This document shows positions 1-9,331 of a stretch of DNA of 64,000 nt, piece by piece. Within the stretch, counting starts at the first letter, position 1. Every line of letters starts with the position of its first letter. The DNA is from Candidatus Puniceispirillum sp. (GTDB taxonomy: Bacteria; Pseudomonadota; Alphaproteobacteria; Puniceispirillales; Puniceispirillaceae). The translations under genes and the position numbers were made by a program. The stretch is taken from assembly GCA_028382965.1 (NCBI GenBank), contig JAOEUK010000003.1, positions 155,124 to 219,123 on the forward strand, given 5' to 3'. A model generated the notes under the pieces. The model did not search any database. It was not told the DNA's origin and saw only the letters and a program-made list of their open reading frames with translations.

Positions 1-748
1 GTGTGGCATCTCGAAACTGTGTTCCATTTACCTCCTGCATCAACTTATTTACTGCTAATTCTGAGTAGTTTAAAAAATTACCAACGCATATTGCAACCAC
101 TTGATCAATTGATGACAAGTCCTCGATTTGTTGAGGTTCACTTATGCCTCCAAAAACTATAATGTTCTTTATCATTCCTCTTAAAGGTTCAATTATTTGA
201 GCATCAAATTTATTCTTTTTGCCCTCATTTACTGGATCAACTATTAACCACTCCGAAACAACTGAATTAATAATGACATCTTTTATTTTATCCAAGGGTT
301 TGTATTCACTCCTTACATAATCAAACCACTCTAGCCTCTTTTTATTGAAACTGACTGGCAAGCATCCAATTATAGCTTGTTGCCCAATTTTTAAGCTAAG
401 ACTTCTTGTCAAAGCAGAATTTGAGTGTAATGCACAATCTAATACAACCCTATCAGCACCTGCTCTAACAACGTCTTGCCCGTGTTGAACAGTTGAAATA
501 CCACCGCCATAAATTAGAGGGGTTCCCAAACCAAATTTTGAAACTCGATCTAAAAGATCTAAATCGGGCCCTAACCCACTGCGCGACCGATCAATCGACT
601 GTAGAAGAATCTCATCGACACCCCATCGATCAAGATTTTCAGCAATTAATTCAGGGCGGCCTAACGGCAAATATTTTGAATAGCTCGATGATTGGACAGC
701 CCAGCCATCTTTTACCGTTACCACTCCTACAATACGTTTCTTAAGCAT
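1..748 (-). CDS. HisF-like cyclase subunit for sugar acetamidino modification (partial at window edge)
   Basis: The frame is open from ATG at 748 to the window edge (249 codons, no stop), so only the last few codons of a ~255-residue TIM barrel should be missing. It has the two HisF-type phosphate-binding loops (YGGGIS near residue 85, FGGIS near residue 205) and AGADRVVLD. The N-terminus is diverged from histidine-pathway HisF. Its ATG overlaps the stop of the HisH-like gene by 8 bases, which implies translational coupling. In this family (HisF2/WbuZ), HisH and HisF homologues supply ammonia to the adjacent N-acetyl-sugar amidotransferase, converting an acetamido group to acetamidino. A true histidine-pathway role is unlikely because no other his genes are nearby. 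Confidence 0.85.
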   Translation of the reverse strand, partial: MLKKRIVGVVTVKDGWAVQSSSYSKYLPLGRPELIAENLDRWGVDEILLQSIDRSRSGLGPDLDLLDRVSKFGLGTPLIYGGGISTVQHGQDVVRAGADRVVLDCALHSNSALTRSLSLKIGQQAIIGCLPVSFNKKRLEWFDYVRSEYKPLDKIKDVIINSVVSEWLIVDPVNEGKKNKFDAQIIEPLRGMIKNIIVFGGISEPQQIEDLSSIDQVVAICVGNFLNYSELAVNKLMQEVNGTQFRDAT

Positions 749-1349
749 TGATCATATTTTTCAAAATGTTTTGGAGAAACTTTGCGCCATCTTGTTGACT
801 TTTTTCCGGATGAAATTGTACACCTATTATCTTTTTTCTTCCAATAGCTGCAGCAAACTGATTTCCATGTTTCACTTGACCTAATTTAATTTTATCTGGA
901 CCTTTGTAACGAAAGGAGTGATTAAAATAGTATTCGCAAGAATTTAAACTGTCAGAGATATCCAGATCTTTAGAAAATGTTACAGTATTCCAACCAGTAT
1001 GAGCATTATGACAACTAAACGGCACAAACTTACCCGGCAACAAGCCTAGCCCACGAGCGCTCACACACTCTAAAGACCCTTTTGTAAGTAATTGCATGCC
1101 TAAGCAAATCCCCAACAAAGGCTTACCATTGCCTACATGCTCTTTTATTTGACTAGAAAAGTTTGATTGCTCTAAGAAATCCATTGCAGCACCAAAAGCA
1201 CCGACTCCCGGCAGTATAACAAGATCAGCATTCGCAACTAATTTGCTATTAGACGTTCCCCATGCTTTGTAGCCTAGTTTTTCTAATCGATAAATGATTG
1301 AAGATAGATTCCCAAATCCATAATCGACAACTAAAACTGACTTTTTCAT
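741..1349 (-). CDS. HisH-like glutamine amidotransferase subunit
   Basis: This 202-residue class-I glutamine amidotransferase has the nucleophile elbow GICLGMQ (Cys82) and the QFHPE motif (His180, Glu182), so the catalytic triad is intact. Its length is normal for HisH. It overlaps the upstream PP-loop amidotransferase by 4 bases (ATGA) and the downstream HisF-like gene by 8 bases. The inferred role is to hydrolyse glutamine and channel ammonia for amidination of the nonulosonic acid or its precursor, as for the WbpG/HisH2/HisF2 trio in Pseudomonas O-antigen loci. It is not assigned to histidine biosynthesis because of this context. Confidence 0.9.
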   Translation of the reverse strand: MKKSVLVVDYGFGNLSSIIYRLEKLGYKAWGTSNSKLVANADLVILPGVGAFGAAMDFLEQSNFSSQIKEHVGNGKPLLGICLGMQLLTKGSLECVSARGLGLLPGKFVPFSCHNAHTGWNTVTFSKDLDISDSLNSCEYYFNHSFRYKGPDKIKLGQVKHGNQFAAAIGRKKIIGVQFHPEKSQQDGAKFLQNILKNMINA

Positions 1350-2479
1350 TTTAAACCCACACCGACCTGAAATTTTGGAATTATTTTGTTAGAGTTATCA
1401 ATATAGAATAAATCTTTATTAGTTGCGCCACGCACATGTGTCCAAAACTCTTTTTTATCAAGTTCAATAAATTCACAAAAGCTTGTAATATATTCATCTC
1501 CACATGAGTGGTCGTAGGCATCCACCAACTCGATGCCTCGTGCTCTTGAGAGTCTTCCAAGTCTAATTTCTTCATTAACATAATCGGTGACACGGCCAAA
1601 ACCGTATTTATAGTATTTAATCATTTGATTAAGGGTGACCCAGTCTTCATCAAGCGCAGTTACTCCGGCAAGATCACCCGTATTTTCAACAAAGTCATCT
1701 CGAATCTTAAGTCCATTTACACTCGAATAAACCCCATTATTGATCAAAGACCAATCTCCAAGGAACCAACCTAAATAAACAATTTGAATCTTTTTAGTCT
1801 CAAAAGATTCAACACTTGGATATTGATAAGGCGTCAATTGGTTTATAACAAAACCTGCATTAAACATCCAATCAATACCTCCTCCCGAAAGGGTGTTCAT
1901 GTTACGCAAGTTGTTTCCATCGTAACCCGTCTTTCCTAAAGTCTTTAAATCACCTAGTTGTACCCCCGGGTTCTCACCCCAGAAAATTAGAGGGATCTTA
2001 TAACGGATAGCAATTTGTGGCACAGAACTATACAGTGCCATTTCCGTGGACCTTGCCCAGTTCGTAAAAGTCAAGAAACCCTCTCGCGCAAGTTTACGCC
2101 AGGTCTCTGGAGCTGGTCCAGATACGACAACGTCAAAGCCAAGATTTATCAAATTTGAAAGATTTTCACATCCTCGCTGAGTAACTTGTTGCGGGGGATA
2201 ATTCAAACAAACCAATAACGGCTTTAGCCCAAGCTTGTCTCTAATCCAAAGCGCTTGCCTACTACTATCTTTTCCGCCACTAACTCCTATTATACAATCA
2301 AAAAATTGACCTTCAGTACGAGGATTTTTCTCTATCAAATTTTGAAGAATTTCATATCTCTCTCCCCAATCCACCTCTTTTAGCCGTCTGCTATAATCAC
2401 AAGCAGGACAAACACCACCATCACGGAATTCACTGTTAGGTCGAGTATCAGGTTGCAAACAATAGATGCAATAATTCAT
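1346..2479 (-). CDS. pseA: N-acetyl sugar amidotransferase (PseA/WbpG type)
   Basis: This 377-residue protein has an N-terminal Cys4 zinc-finger-like pair (Cys4, Cys7, Cys24, Cys27) and an ATP-pyrophosphatase PP-loop SGGKDS (residues 67-72). Both are hallmarks of the N-acetyl sugar amidotransferase family (WbpG, PseA, LegA). Members activate the amide of an N-acetyl sugar with ATP and replace oxygen by ammonia to give an acetamidino group. It lies directly upstream of the HisH/HisF-like pair and inside a pseudaminic acid cluster, so the expected product is a Pse5Ac7Am-type sugar. Which sugar is the substrate is inferred only from context. Its start lies 32 bases inside the upstream gene. Confidence 0.88.
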   Translation of the reverse strand: MNYCIYCLQPDTRPNSEFRDGGVCPACDYSRRLKEVDWGERYEILQNLIEKNPRTEGQFFDCIIGVSGGKDSSRQALWIRDKLGLKPLLVCLNYPPQQVTQRGCENLSNLINLGFDVVVSGPAPETWRKLAREGFLTFTNWARSTEMALYSSVPQIAIRYKIPLIFWGENPGVQLGDLKTLGKTGYDGNNLRNMNTLSGGGIDWMFNAGFVINQLTPYQYPSVESFETKKIQIVYLGWFLGDWSLINNGVYSSVNGLKIRDDFVENTGDLAGVTALDEDWVTLNQMIKYYKYGFGRVTDYVNEEIRLGRLSRARGIELVDAYDHSCGDEYITSFCEFIELDKKEFWTHVRGATNKDLFYIDNSNKIIPKFQVGVGLK

Positions 2480-3413
2480 TGTTAGCCACCTTTGAGAGAT
2501 TGATTAAATTAGACATTGGTAGTCTAGACTTAATTGCCCAAGGGGGCAACGTACACAGCACTGGATAGCCAGCCTCAAGCGCGACTACAAGCGCATACGT
2601 TTCACACCCACCCACCCAGGAAGCCTCACCAATTGACTCAAATAAATCAAATTTATCATCGATCGTAACAAAAATATTTTTTTGTATTTTTATCCAATCA
2701 TCATATTTTCCGGGTGCATCAGACGGGTGGGGTCGCAACACTAAATGAAAATCATTAGGCAATTTTATTTCTGATAGCCTATTAATAAAGTAATCAAGAG
2801 CTTGAAACTCTCCGGCCCGCACAAAACCCCAGTCATTCCTGATTGGCTCCAATAAGTATAAGAACTTTTTAGGAATTGCACTCTCAGTAACTTTTATTAA
2901 GTTTATTGATCTTTCTAAGTATTTGTTTTTTTTTAATTTAATAGAACGCTCTGGGAAGAAAAGTTTGGCTTCTGCTAAAGCAAACTCATCAAAAACCCAG
3001 AACTCATCTGGCAAGACAGTTATGTTGTCCCTGATAAACCTTTCTGGATAATTAACCCAGTGGTCTAAAGCAGCGATTGATCGCATGCCATTTCTTTTTG
3101 CTAGCCACCGCGCATCATGCTCAACTGACGAGGCCCAACCAGTTCCACTGACTAACGTTTTGCAACCATCAATTGCTTCACTTATCGATCCAACTAAATT
3201 TTTCTTGCCATAGCGCCTTGACCATAAATCAAATGCTGGTCCAAGCATGCAGACTTTAATATCACAAGTTAAACAATCATCAAGGTACGCAATCAATAAA
3301 TTAGCAGCACCACTATCATGGCAAACAACCGCAAATGGTCCACAAAACTCACTCATTTGATCAGCTGTCGACCTCCACAGTAACGTTTCTACCGGTGAAT
3401 TGAAGTGGTTCAA
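2448..3413 (-). CDS. Uncharacterised GT-B-like protein of the surface-sugar locus
   Basis: This 321-residue soluble protein has alternating hydrophobic strands and a VLRPHPSD segment near residue 230, followed by a GGCETYALVVALEAGYPVL stretch. That arrangement resembles the C-terminal donor-binding half of GT-B glycosyltransferases and of UDP-GlcNAc 2-epimerase-like proteins. The N-terminus has a possible nucleotide-binding turn (CHDSGAAN, residue ~31). I cannot name the family. Its position between the DegT aminotransferase and the amidotransferase suggests a role in making or transferring the modified sugar. It overlaps the next gene by 32 bases, so the two are probably cotranscribed. Confidence 0.6.
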   Translation of the reverse strand: MNHFNSPVETLLWRSTADQMSEFCGPFAVVCHDSGAANLLIAYLDDCLTCDIKVCMLGPAFDLWSRRYGKKNLVGSISEAIDGCKTLVSGTGWASSVEHDARWLAKRNGMRSIAALDHWVNYPERFIRDNITVLPDEFWVFDEFALAEAKLFFPERSIKLKKNKYLERSINLIKVTESAIPKKFLYLLEPIRNDWGFVRAGEFQALDYFINRLSEIKLPNDFHLVLRPHPSDAPGKYDDWIKIQKNIFVTIDDKFDLFESIGEASWVGGCETYALVVALEAGYPVLCTLPPWAIKSRLPMSNLINLSKVANNELLHLLFAT

Positions 3414-3456
3414 TACAACCTGAAGCTAGAACAGAAAAACTTACTACAATACTCAT

Positions 3457-4779
3457 TCAAATCACCAAAGATTTTAGAGAGCTCAAATTTTCCCATACCT
3501 TATGGAAAGCCAGCACAACATCACTCAGATCATTCTTGGTCATGCCAGGGCGCATTAATTCATGTGTTATTAAGGACGAAAAATGCGCATGCTCAGATTG
3601 AGGACAGCAACCAATCTGGTATGACACTTGGCAACTTTTGACTGCTTTGGCAATTGCTGATTGCTTGCCAAAAATTAAATGAGGCGTTTGAAAAATTGGC
3701 ATGAAGTACAGCGGGCGCACATAACCTTGCCCAACCAGCGGTCCTTCGCCTTCACGCAAATCTGTAACCGGCAATTCCGCTTTGAGGGCGGTGACTACCT
3801 TGTCCCGGCTAACCCCCGTAATATTTGCATCATAGCGCAGAGAATGGACATAAAATACGTTATCCATTCCGTTGATGTCTGCTGGCATTAGCAGGCCTGG
3901 TAAAGCTGAGAGACCGGCTTCAATAACTTTAACATTATCCACTCGCTCTCTTATCAATTGGGGGCCTTTTTTAAGCTGCTCGATACCAATTGCCGCTTCC
4001 ATCTCTCCCATCCGAAAATTAAAGCCAATCATATTGATGAGATTTTGCACTCCTTTTTTTTCCACCACAGCTTCAGCATGGTTACGGATAAGTTGGAGAC
4101 GGTCTGCCAATTGCTCATCATTTGTAGTCACCACCCCTCCCTCGCCTGTATGAATATGCTTATGGTAATTGAGTGAAAAAACTCCCATATGCCCAATTGT
4201 CCCTACGTTCTTTCCATTGTATTTAGCAAACGGTGCTTGTGCACAATCTTCAATTACTATTAGCCCATATTCATTCGCCAACTTCATGATTGGTTCCATA
4301 TCAGCAACCTGACCAAATAAATGTACAACAATGATTGCTTTTGTTCTTGCGCTGATCTTAGACCGAATTGTTTCTGCCGTTATACAGTGTGTTTCTGGAT
4401 CAATGTCTGCAAATACTGGAACACCATTAAAAATAAGTGGTGCTGTTGCAGATGCACACATAGTGTAAGGTGACACGATTACTTCATCACCAAATTGTAT
4501 ACCTGCAGCACCTATAGCTGAATATAGGCCGCTGGTGTTAGAATTCATCGAAACCGCAAACTCAGCATTACAGCTTTTTGCCCAATCTTGCTCAAACTTC
4601 TGAACAAAAGGTCCGCCATAAAAATCAGGGTGCCACGATCCTAGAAACCTTGAAAGAATTGCGCTTTCCAAAACTTGGTTAACCGCTTCTTTTTCTTCAG
4701 AACCTAATACTTTATAAGCTGGAAATGGCGTTTTCCGAACAGGATCTCCACCACAAACTGCTAAATTTTGACTTTTCAT
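3457..4779 (-). CDS. DegT/DnrJ/EryC1/StrS family sugar aminotransferase
   Basis: This 440-residue PLP-dependent enzyme has the Asp-containing IEDCAQ segment (Asp178), the Schiff-base lysine Lys207 in NYHKHIHTGEGG, and the NSNTSGL substrate/PLP segment near residue 80. It would transaminate a keto-sugar nucleotide or keto-inositol. At 440 residues it is longer than PseC-type enzymes (~390), nearer the scyllo-inosose aminotransferase style of length. Its start overlaps the upstream Gfo/Idh/MocA oxidoreductase by 4 bases, which forms a classic dehydrogenase-aminotransferase pair. This makes a second amino sugar, separate from the PseC product, likely. The exact substrate is unknown. Confidence 0.88.
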   Translation of the reverse strand: MKSQNLAVCGGDPVRKTPFPAYKVLGSEEKEAVNQVLESAILSRFLGSWHPDFYGGPFVQKFEQDWAKSCNAEFAVSMNSNTSGLYSAIGAAGIQFGDEVIVSPYTMCASATAPLIFNGVPVFADIDPETHCITAETIRSKISARTKAIIVVHLFGQVADMEPIMKLANEYGLIVIEDCAQAPFAKYNGKNVGTIGHMGVFSLNYHKHIHTGEGGVVTTNDEQLADRLQLIRNHAEAVVEKKGVQNLINMIGFNFRMGEMEAAIGIEQLKKGPQLIRERVDNVKVIEAGLSALPGLLMPADINGMDNVFYVHSLRYDANITGVSRDKVVTALKAELPVTDLREGEGPLVGQGYVRPLYFMPIFQTPHLIFGKQSAIAKAVKSCQVSYQIGCCPQSEHAHFSSLITHELMRPGMTKNDLSDVVLAFHKVWENLSSLKSLVI

Positions 4780-5789
4780 AGCGAATCATTTTCTACAAAT
4801 TTAACACTAAGTTCGCGAAGCCTCTCACAAACAACTTGTGCATTAACGGCATCTTTTACTGGCTGAGATGTATCGCCACTGGTCTCTAGCACCCTAACAA
4901 TATCTGCAACAGCCAGCAACATGGAATGATGTACCTTTCCTTTTAACGACTTAGGTTTCCCCAGAATTTTATAGCCCTCAAAAAACGGGCTAGCAACAAT
5001 TTCCCTGACAGTCCAGGACTGTCCACCATTTTGCATACGTACAATGGATCTTTCTGAAACTATTTCCAATTCAAAGACACTGAAATCCGACGCGTCACCA
5101 CAGTTTAGCGATACAAGAACCGAACCACATCTCAAAAATCCAGAAATACTAGGATCGCTATCGATAGCATCAAATATTGGTGGTCCTGCGAACATTGCTT
5201 CGACTGGCCCCAAAAGATCGGCTATCAAGTCAATCATGTGAGAGCCATTATTCAAAAGGCCTTTATTATAAGTAGCTGTCGCTGACTTAATTTTTCCCCA
5301 TTTTTCAGTTCGGAAGTCCTGCGCAAAACGATTTACTGTTGGATCCCATCGACGCGTATGGTTGACAACCAGCATAATCTCCAGACAGGAGCAACGTTCT
5401 ATAATTTCACGAGAAAAATTAACGTTTGTTGTTAATGGCTTTTCGCAAAAAATTATAGATGGTCGCATATTAATAGCCGCATCAAGATCAGACATATGCT
5501 GGCTACTCGGGGAACAAATGCTAATTACATCAAATTTTTTATCTGACTTTTCTAATTCCTTTATTGATGAAAAACCCTGTTCAACATTCCAACGTTTAAT
5601 AAATCCTAGGCGCCGTTCTGCATTTGGCTCTACGCACCCTGCCAACTGAAATTGACCATGGCGCAAATATGCCCCAGCATGAGTCAAAGGCCAATCGGTC
5701 ACCCTGCGCTCTTCATCAAAACCGCCAGCAATTCTTCCGCACCCAATTATCAAAACATTATAGATTGGCTTCAAATTAGGGCATCCCAT
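4776..5789 (-). CDS. Gfo/Idh/MocA family NAD(P)-dependent oxidoreductase
   Basis: This 337-residue protein has an N-terminal Rossmann fold with IGCGRIAGG (residues 15-23) and the FCEKPLTTN motif near residue 115, which carries the conserved EKP lysine. A VVNHTRRWDP segment follows. It would oxidise or reduce a sugar or sugar-nucleotide hydroxyl. The 4-base overlap with the downstream DegT aminotransferase suggests it makes the keto substrate for that enzyme. Its own start overlaps the end of pseI by 19 bases. The substrate cannot be read from sequence. Confidence 0.88.
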   Translation of the reverse strand: MGCPNLKPIYNVLIIGCGRIAGGFDEERRVTDWPLTHAGAYLRHGQFQLAGCVEPNAERRLGFIKRWNVEQGFSSIKELEKSDKKFDVISICSPSSQHMSDLDAAINMRPSIIFCEKPLTTNVNFSREIIERCSCLEIMLVVNHTRRWDPTVNRFAQDFRTEKWGKIKSATATYNKGLLNNGSHMIDLIADLLGPVEAMFAGPPIFDAIDSDPSISGFLRCGSVLVSLNCGDASDFSVFELEIVSERSIVRMQNGGQSWTVREIVASPFFEGYKILGKPKSLKGKVHHSMLLAVADIVRVLETSGDTSQPVKDAVNAQVVCERLRELSVKFVENDSL

Positions 5790-6817
5790 TTGATTGGCAT
5801 ACCACGACTAATGGACATGCGAGCTGTTTTTCCTAAAATTTCCTTAAAATATTTGGGCATCAACCCTAATCCTGGTCTGATAACCTTTACATTATCATTA
5901 GTAATAAGTTCTCCTTCTGCAATGTCACAAATAGCATAGATGGATCTTCTGAACTGTTTAGACTTTTCTTCAGATTTTGACTGTGTTCCATAACTAATTG
6001 AACCAATCGCGTCCCAGCCTCGTCGAACTTCAGAGCACAACAATTTCATTTCACTAGGCTCAAGAGAGAAATCTGAGTCAACCCCACCGTCAGCTCGCGA
6101 TAGTGTGAAATGCTTTTCAATAACAGCGGTTCCAAAAGCAACACTTGCCAACGCTACACCAATACCTAAAGTATGGTCTGAAATCCCAACCTCACAGCCA
6201 AACAGATCTCGCATGTGAGGTATGGTCATCAAATTTGTCTCAGTCGGCTCAGCTGGGTATGTGCTTGTACACTTTAACAGTGTGAGATTTTCACAACCAC
6301 CCTCTCTTGCAACTCTGACAGCTTCTTCTATTTCAGATATTGACGCTGTACCGGTGGATATGATTAATGGTTTTTTTGTTTCAGCAACTCTCTGGATTAA
6401 AGGTAAGTCTGTATTTTCAAATGATGCTATCTTGTAAAACGGTACATCTAACGTTTCAAGAAAATCTACAGCTGTCTCATCAAATGGTGTACTAAACGCA
6501 ATAAGTCCAAGTTCTCTGGCCCGGGCAAAAATAGGCTCATGCCAATCCCAAGGAGTGTGAGCTTCTGCATACAATTCATAAAGCGATTTTCCGTGCCAAA
6601 GGCTTTCAGAATCAGTAACAAAAAACTCACTGAAAGATGCATCAATTGTCATGGTGTCAGCAGTGTACGTTTGTAGTTTTACCGCTTGGCAACCCGTATC
6701 TGCTATTGCCTCAATGATTTTCAGTGCTCTATCAAGAGACTGATTGTGATTTCCAGACATCTCAGCTATCACGAAGGGAGGATAGTTCTTGCCAATTGAA
6801 TGATTGCCTAATTTCAT
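5771..6817 (-). CDS. pseI: Pseudaminic acid synthase
   Basis: PseI condenses 2,4-diacetamido-2,4,6-trideoxy-L-altrose with phosphoenolpyruvate to give pseudaminic acid. The protein has the family segments FVIAEMSGNHNQS and KLQTYTADTM near the N-terminus, an NeuB-type TIM barrel (KCTSTYPA, GISDHTLG, EKHFT) and a C-terminal SAF (antifreeze-like) domain (FRRSIYA onward). AEMSGNHN is the PseI form, unlike NeuB or LegI. I chose the ATG at 6817, which has AGGAA eight bases upstream. A TTG fifteen bases earlier (6832) is in frame but less likely. The gene leads the leftward part of the cluster, after a 266-bp gap. Confidence 0.93.
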   Translation of the reverse strand: MKLGNHSIGKNYPPFVIAEMSGNHNQSLDRALKIIEAIADTGCQAVKLQTYTADTMTIDASFSEFFVTDSESLWHGKSLYELYAEAHTPWDWHEPIFARARELGLIAFSTPFDETAVDFLETLDVPFYKIASFENTDLPLIQRVAETKKPLIISTGTASISEIEEAVRVAREGGCENLTLLKCTSTYPAEPTETNLMTIPHMRDLFGCEVGISDHTLGIGVALASVAFGTAVIEKHFTLSRADGGVDSDFSLEPSEMKLLCSEVRRGWDAIGSISYGTQSKSEEKSKQFRRSIYAICDIAEGELITNDNVKVIRPGLGLMPKYFKEILGKTARMSISRGMPIKWDALI

Positions 6818-6839
6818 TTTAATTCCTAGCAAATAGTAA

Positions 6840-7105
6840 AGTTTATTTCATAACTTATTTTAAATTAAAAGCCTGGTTCTAAGTAAGAAAATTCATTGCC
6901 AGGAAGGCAATGCTGCCAATTCTTGTTTTCGCGTGAATTAGTTTATCTCAATTATTCAAGATAACTTTTAATTTTTGATACATTTGGTTTTTCTATCAGT
7001 TTCAAATTTTGGGTCTTCTAGGATAAAAATGTGACATTTTATCGTGCTCTCTAGTAAACTTTCGTATTAGATACAACAGTTTTTGATACTTATACCCACG
7101 TGAGT
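6840..7105. other. AT-rich intergenic gap upstream of pseI
   Basis: There is no coding signal in this 266-bp AT-rich stretch, and no convincing promoter or terminator was found by eye. It separates the pseI-to-hisF block from the frameshifted formyltransferase gene, so a promoter for pseI could lie here. Confidence 0.4.
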
Positions 7106-7836
7106 TTATATGTTCACAACCTCATTAAACTTATCATTTGGTATTGGATTCAAATATTTTGCTAAAGATTCATCTTGTTGAATACCATCCTTTTGTTTCA
7201 TTTCAGAAATCATTAGTTTTTTTAGTACTTTTCCAGCTAAAGTCACGCCATTTGTGTACACTTTAACCCTAATAGCCTGGTAGTTTGTATCTTTTGGGAA
7301 TTCATACCATTCACGAAGAATTACAGGACCCCCATCATATTCCTCAGTCAAAAAATGAGCCGTATTCCCTACTCTTTCATTATTAAAAATCGTCCACTCG
7401 ACAGCAGAGCAGCCGCGATACTGAGGCAATAAGCCGGGGTGGACATTAACAATACCTAATGGAATGGAACAGAATTAATTATCTGTTGTGACAACTTCCT
7501 AGGTGTTCCAGCGTTCAAAAGCACATCAATAGATAGCGCTTTAATTAGTCTAATAGTGCTGTGATCGTTATGGCTCTTTACAAAATAAAAAGGGACTTGC
7601 GCATCACACAGTGAATGAATATCCAAACCAGCATTATAAGCTTTTTCAAAAGCGTGGCCAGCTCTTTGAACCCAAATGTCTTTATCTTTTTTGGACCTGG
7701 TTTTTGAGTCAAAAATAACCAATATGTCAGTGATTTTTTGGTTTAATATTGACGTGACAAAGAGCGGCAACAATGGATTACCAATAGTTGAAAGCACGCC
7801 CACTCGATATTTCTTTGCCATTTTTTCAACTCTCAT
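7106..7836 (-). pseudogene. Frameshifted formyltransferase-family gene (5-bp tandem duplication)
   Basis: Two adjacent reading frames encode one formyltransferase-like protein. The N-terminal half (7456-7836, GVLSTIGNP to NSVPFH) runs into a TAG. The C-terminal half (7106 to ~7460) continues in another frame with IVNVHPGLLPQYRGCSAVEW, the classic HPGLLPxYRG motif that carries formyltransferase active-site residues. The junction holds a perfect tandem duplication of AATGG (7458-7467, plus strand). Removing one copy fuses the frames as ...NSVPLGIVNVHPG. As drawn the gene is broken, and either slippage or a sequencing error would explain it. The likely intact role is N-formylation of an amino sugar, paralleling the intact gene at 8642-9319. 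Confidence 0.8.
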
Positions 7837-7961
7837 TCAGCAAATCCACCGTCAGGCATTTTCGCGTGAAGGTAAATTTTTTCAGGAGATATCCGCCTTG
7901 CTCAGTTCATCAAAGCACCCACCCTCCTTAGACTTAGATACCGTTTACTAATAAAATTTTC

Positions 7962-8645
7962 TTATATAATAAGACGTCCAAGCTCAAAAGCTTCCGCCGC
8001 TTCAACACCAATTGTTGTCCCACGAAAACGCGCCAAGTGCTGAACAGCATCAACCGAGCGTGGATGTGGAAAATTTTGACACTCAATATCATATCTTTTT
8101 AGCGCTTCGCATTTAGTGTCTAAATTATCAGAAATATCAACAAAAACGTTAGGACTGAAAACTTTTGATGATGCAGGTGTATTCCACTCCGTGGACGACA
8201 AAACCTCAAAAAACATTAACTCTTTAACTGATCTCCGTGGTAAAGGCCTACAAGCCGCAAGAACTGCTTGGTGTACTACTCTATGGTCAATATTTACATC
8301 TCCAGAATGATGCGTTAAGACCAATGAAGGCTCGAATGACAAAATTTCACGCTCAATAGACTTAACTACTTCTAATAATGGGAGTGTATCCATTTGATTG
8401 TCAGGCATCTGAAGCATTTTTAACTTTTTTACTCCCATTGTCTCAGCTGCATCCTCAGCGCAACATTTTCTTTTATTAAGTTCATCGCCAAACCCTTCAC
8501 TATTTTTAAATCTTGCAGCGACACCGTCAGCCAATACCAGAACATGGACCAAATGTCCTTCAACAGACCACCTAGCTATGCTTCCCCCACACCCAAGAAC
8601 TTCATCATCTGGATGAGCAACAACTACTAGAATTTTTTTTCTCAT
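7962..8645 (-). CDS. PIG-L (LmbE-like) family N-deacetylase
   Basis: This 227-residue protein has the AHPDDE zinc-binding motif (residues 11-16) and a downstream HHSGDVNIDHRVVHQA segment supplying the third metal ligand, so the active site is complete. Family members deacetylate N-acetylglucosaminyl conjugates. Here it overlaps the upstream formyltransferase by 4 bases. A plausible joint role is deacetylation of an acetamido sugar followed by N-formylation, as inferred from coupling alone. It has no signal peptide, so it acts in the cytoplasm. Family confidence is high; the substrate is unknown. Confidence 0.88.
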   Translation of the reverse strand: MRKKILVVVAHPDDEVLGCGGSIARWSVEGHLVHVLVLADGVAARFKNSEGFGDELNKRKCCAEDAAETMGVKKLKMLQMPDNQMDTLPLLEVVKSIEREILSFEPSLVLTHHSGDVNIDHRVVHQAVLAACRPLPRRSVKELMFFEVLSSTEWNTPASSKVFSPNVFVDISDNLDTKCEALKRYDIECQNFPHPRSVDAVQHLARFRGTTIGVEAAEAFELGRLII

Positions 8646-9319
8646 GGCGTTTCTATCTTTTTTATTTCAACTTTTGCGACAATACTGTTGCCTTCTACTT
8701 TAGCATCCTTGAACTCGAAGTGAAGATCCCCCATTTCTAAAAAAGCTCTGGGATAACTATCTGCGTCAAGCATTCGTATTTTATCAAACACCTTCAAAAG
8801 AGAAGCATCAGGATCAATCTTACTTTGCTCAGGAGTTCTTCGTTTAAAATAAACTGGAGCACCTTGTTGTTCTACTGCCTTTGGTTTGTTGATCAATATT
8901 TCAGATATCATCTCTGCCATAATGATAGCTCCTCTCAGCAAAATTTCCTCAGCGGATCCACCTAAACATAACTTTCTTCTACAATAAACAGCCCCTGAGT
9001 CTATAGCGCTATCACAAACTATAGCGGAAATCATGGTGTCAGTGTGACCCCTTTCAATAAGATTTTGCAAGGGACTTCCACCGCGGCCGTATGGAAGATC
9101 TGTCATATGGAAAATTACGCAGTGGATTTTTTTAAAGACAGTTTTTGGAACTACCCATGACCAGTGAAGAAAAAATATATGATCAAATTTAAGCGGCTGA
9201 TTGATTGCGTTATTCAACTCTTTTGGTGTTTTGCAATATTCAACATAAACACCAGCTTTAAATAGTTGCTTAACAACAATCTTGTAACGATCGTGTTTAG
9301 CTGCAATTATAATTTTCAT
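8642..9319 (-). CDS. Formyltransferase-family protein (PseJ-like)
   Basis: This 225-residue protein is related to the catalytic domain of methionyl-tRNA formyltransferase. It has FHMTDLPYGRGGSPLQNLI (residues ~90-108), the counterpart of the HPS-LPxYRG region, and an SAIVCDSAIDSGAVYCRR segment near residue 118. Short sugar N-formyltransferases of this type use N10-formyltetrahydrofolate to formylate amino sugars, including pseudaminic acid variants (PseJ). It is translationally coupled to the PIG-L deacetylase (ATGA overlap) and starts 13 bases after the PseG-PseH fusion gene. The assignment to pseudaminic acid rather than another amino sugar rests on context. Confidence 0.78.
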   Translation of the reverse strand: MKIIIAAKHDRYKIVVKQLFKAGVYVEYCKTPKELNNAINQPLKFDHIFFLHWSWVVPKTVFKKIHCVIFHMTDLPYGRGGSPLQNLIERGHTDTMISAIVCDSAIDSGAVYCRRKLCLGGSAEEILLRGAIIMAEMISEILINKPKAVEQQGAPVYFKRRTPEQSKIDPDASLLKVFDKIRMLDADSYPRAFLEMGDLHFEFKDAKVEGNSIVAKVEIKKIETP

Positions 9320-9331
9320 TTCAATTTTCGC

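Noticed and set aside
493..744. Plus-strand 83-codon frame
   Set aside because: It is antisense to the HisF-like gene, which has clear family motifs on the minus strand.
1..1349. Histidine biosynthesis hisH/hisF
   Set aside because: Both are diverged and tightly linked to a sugar amidotransferase; no other his gene is nearby.
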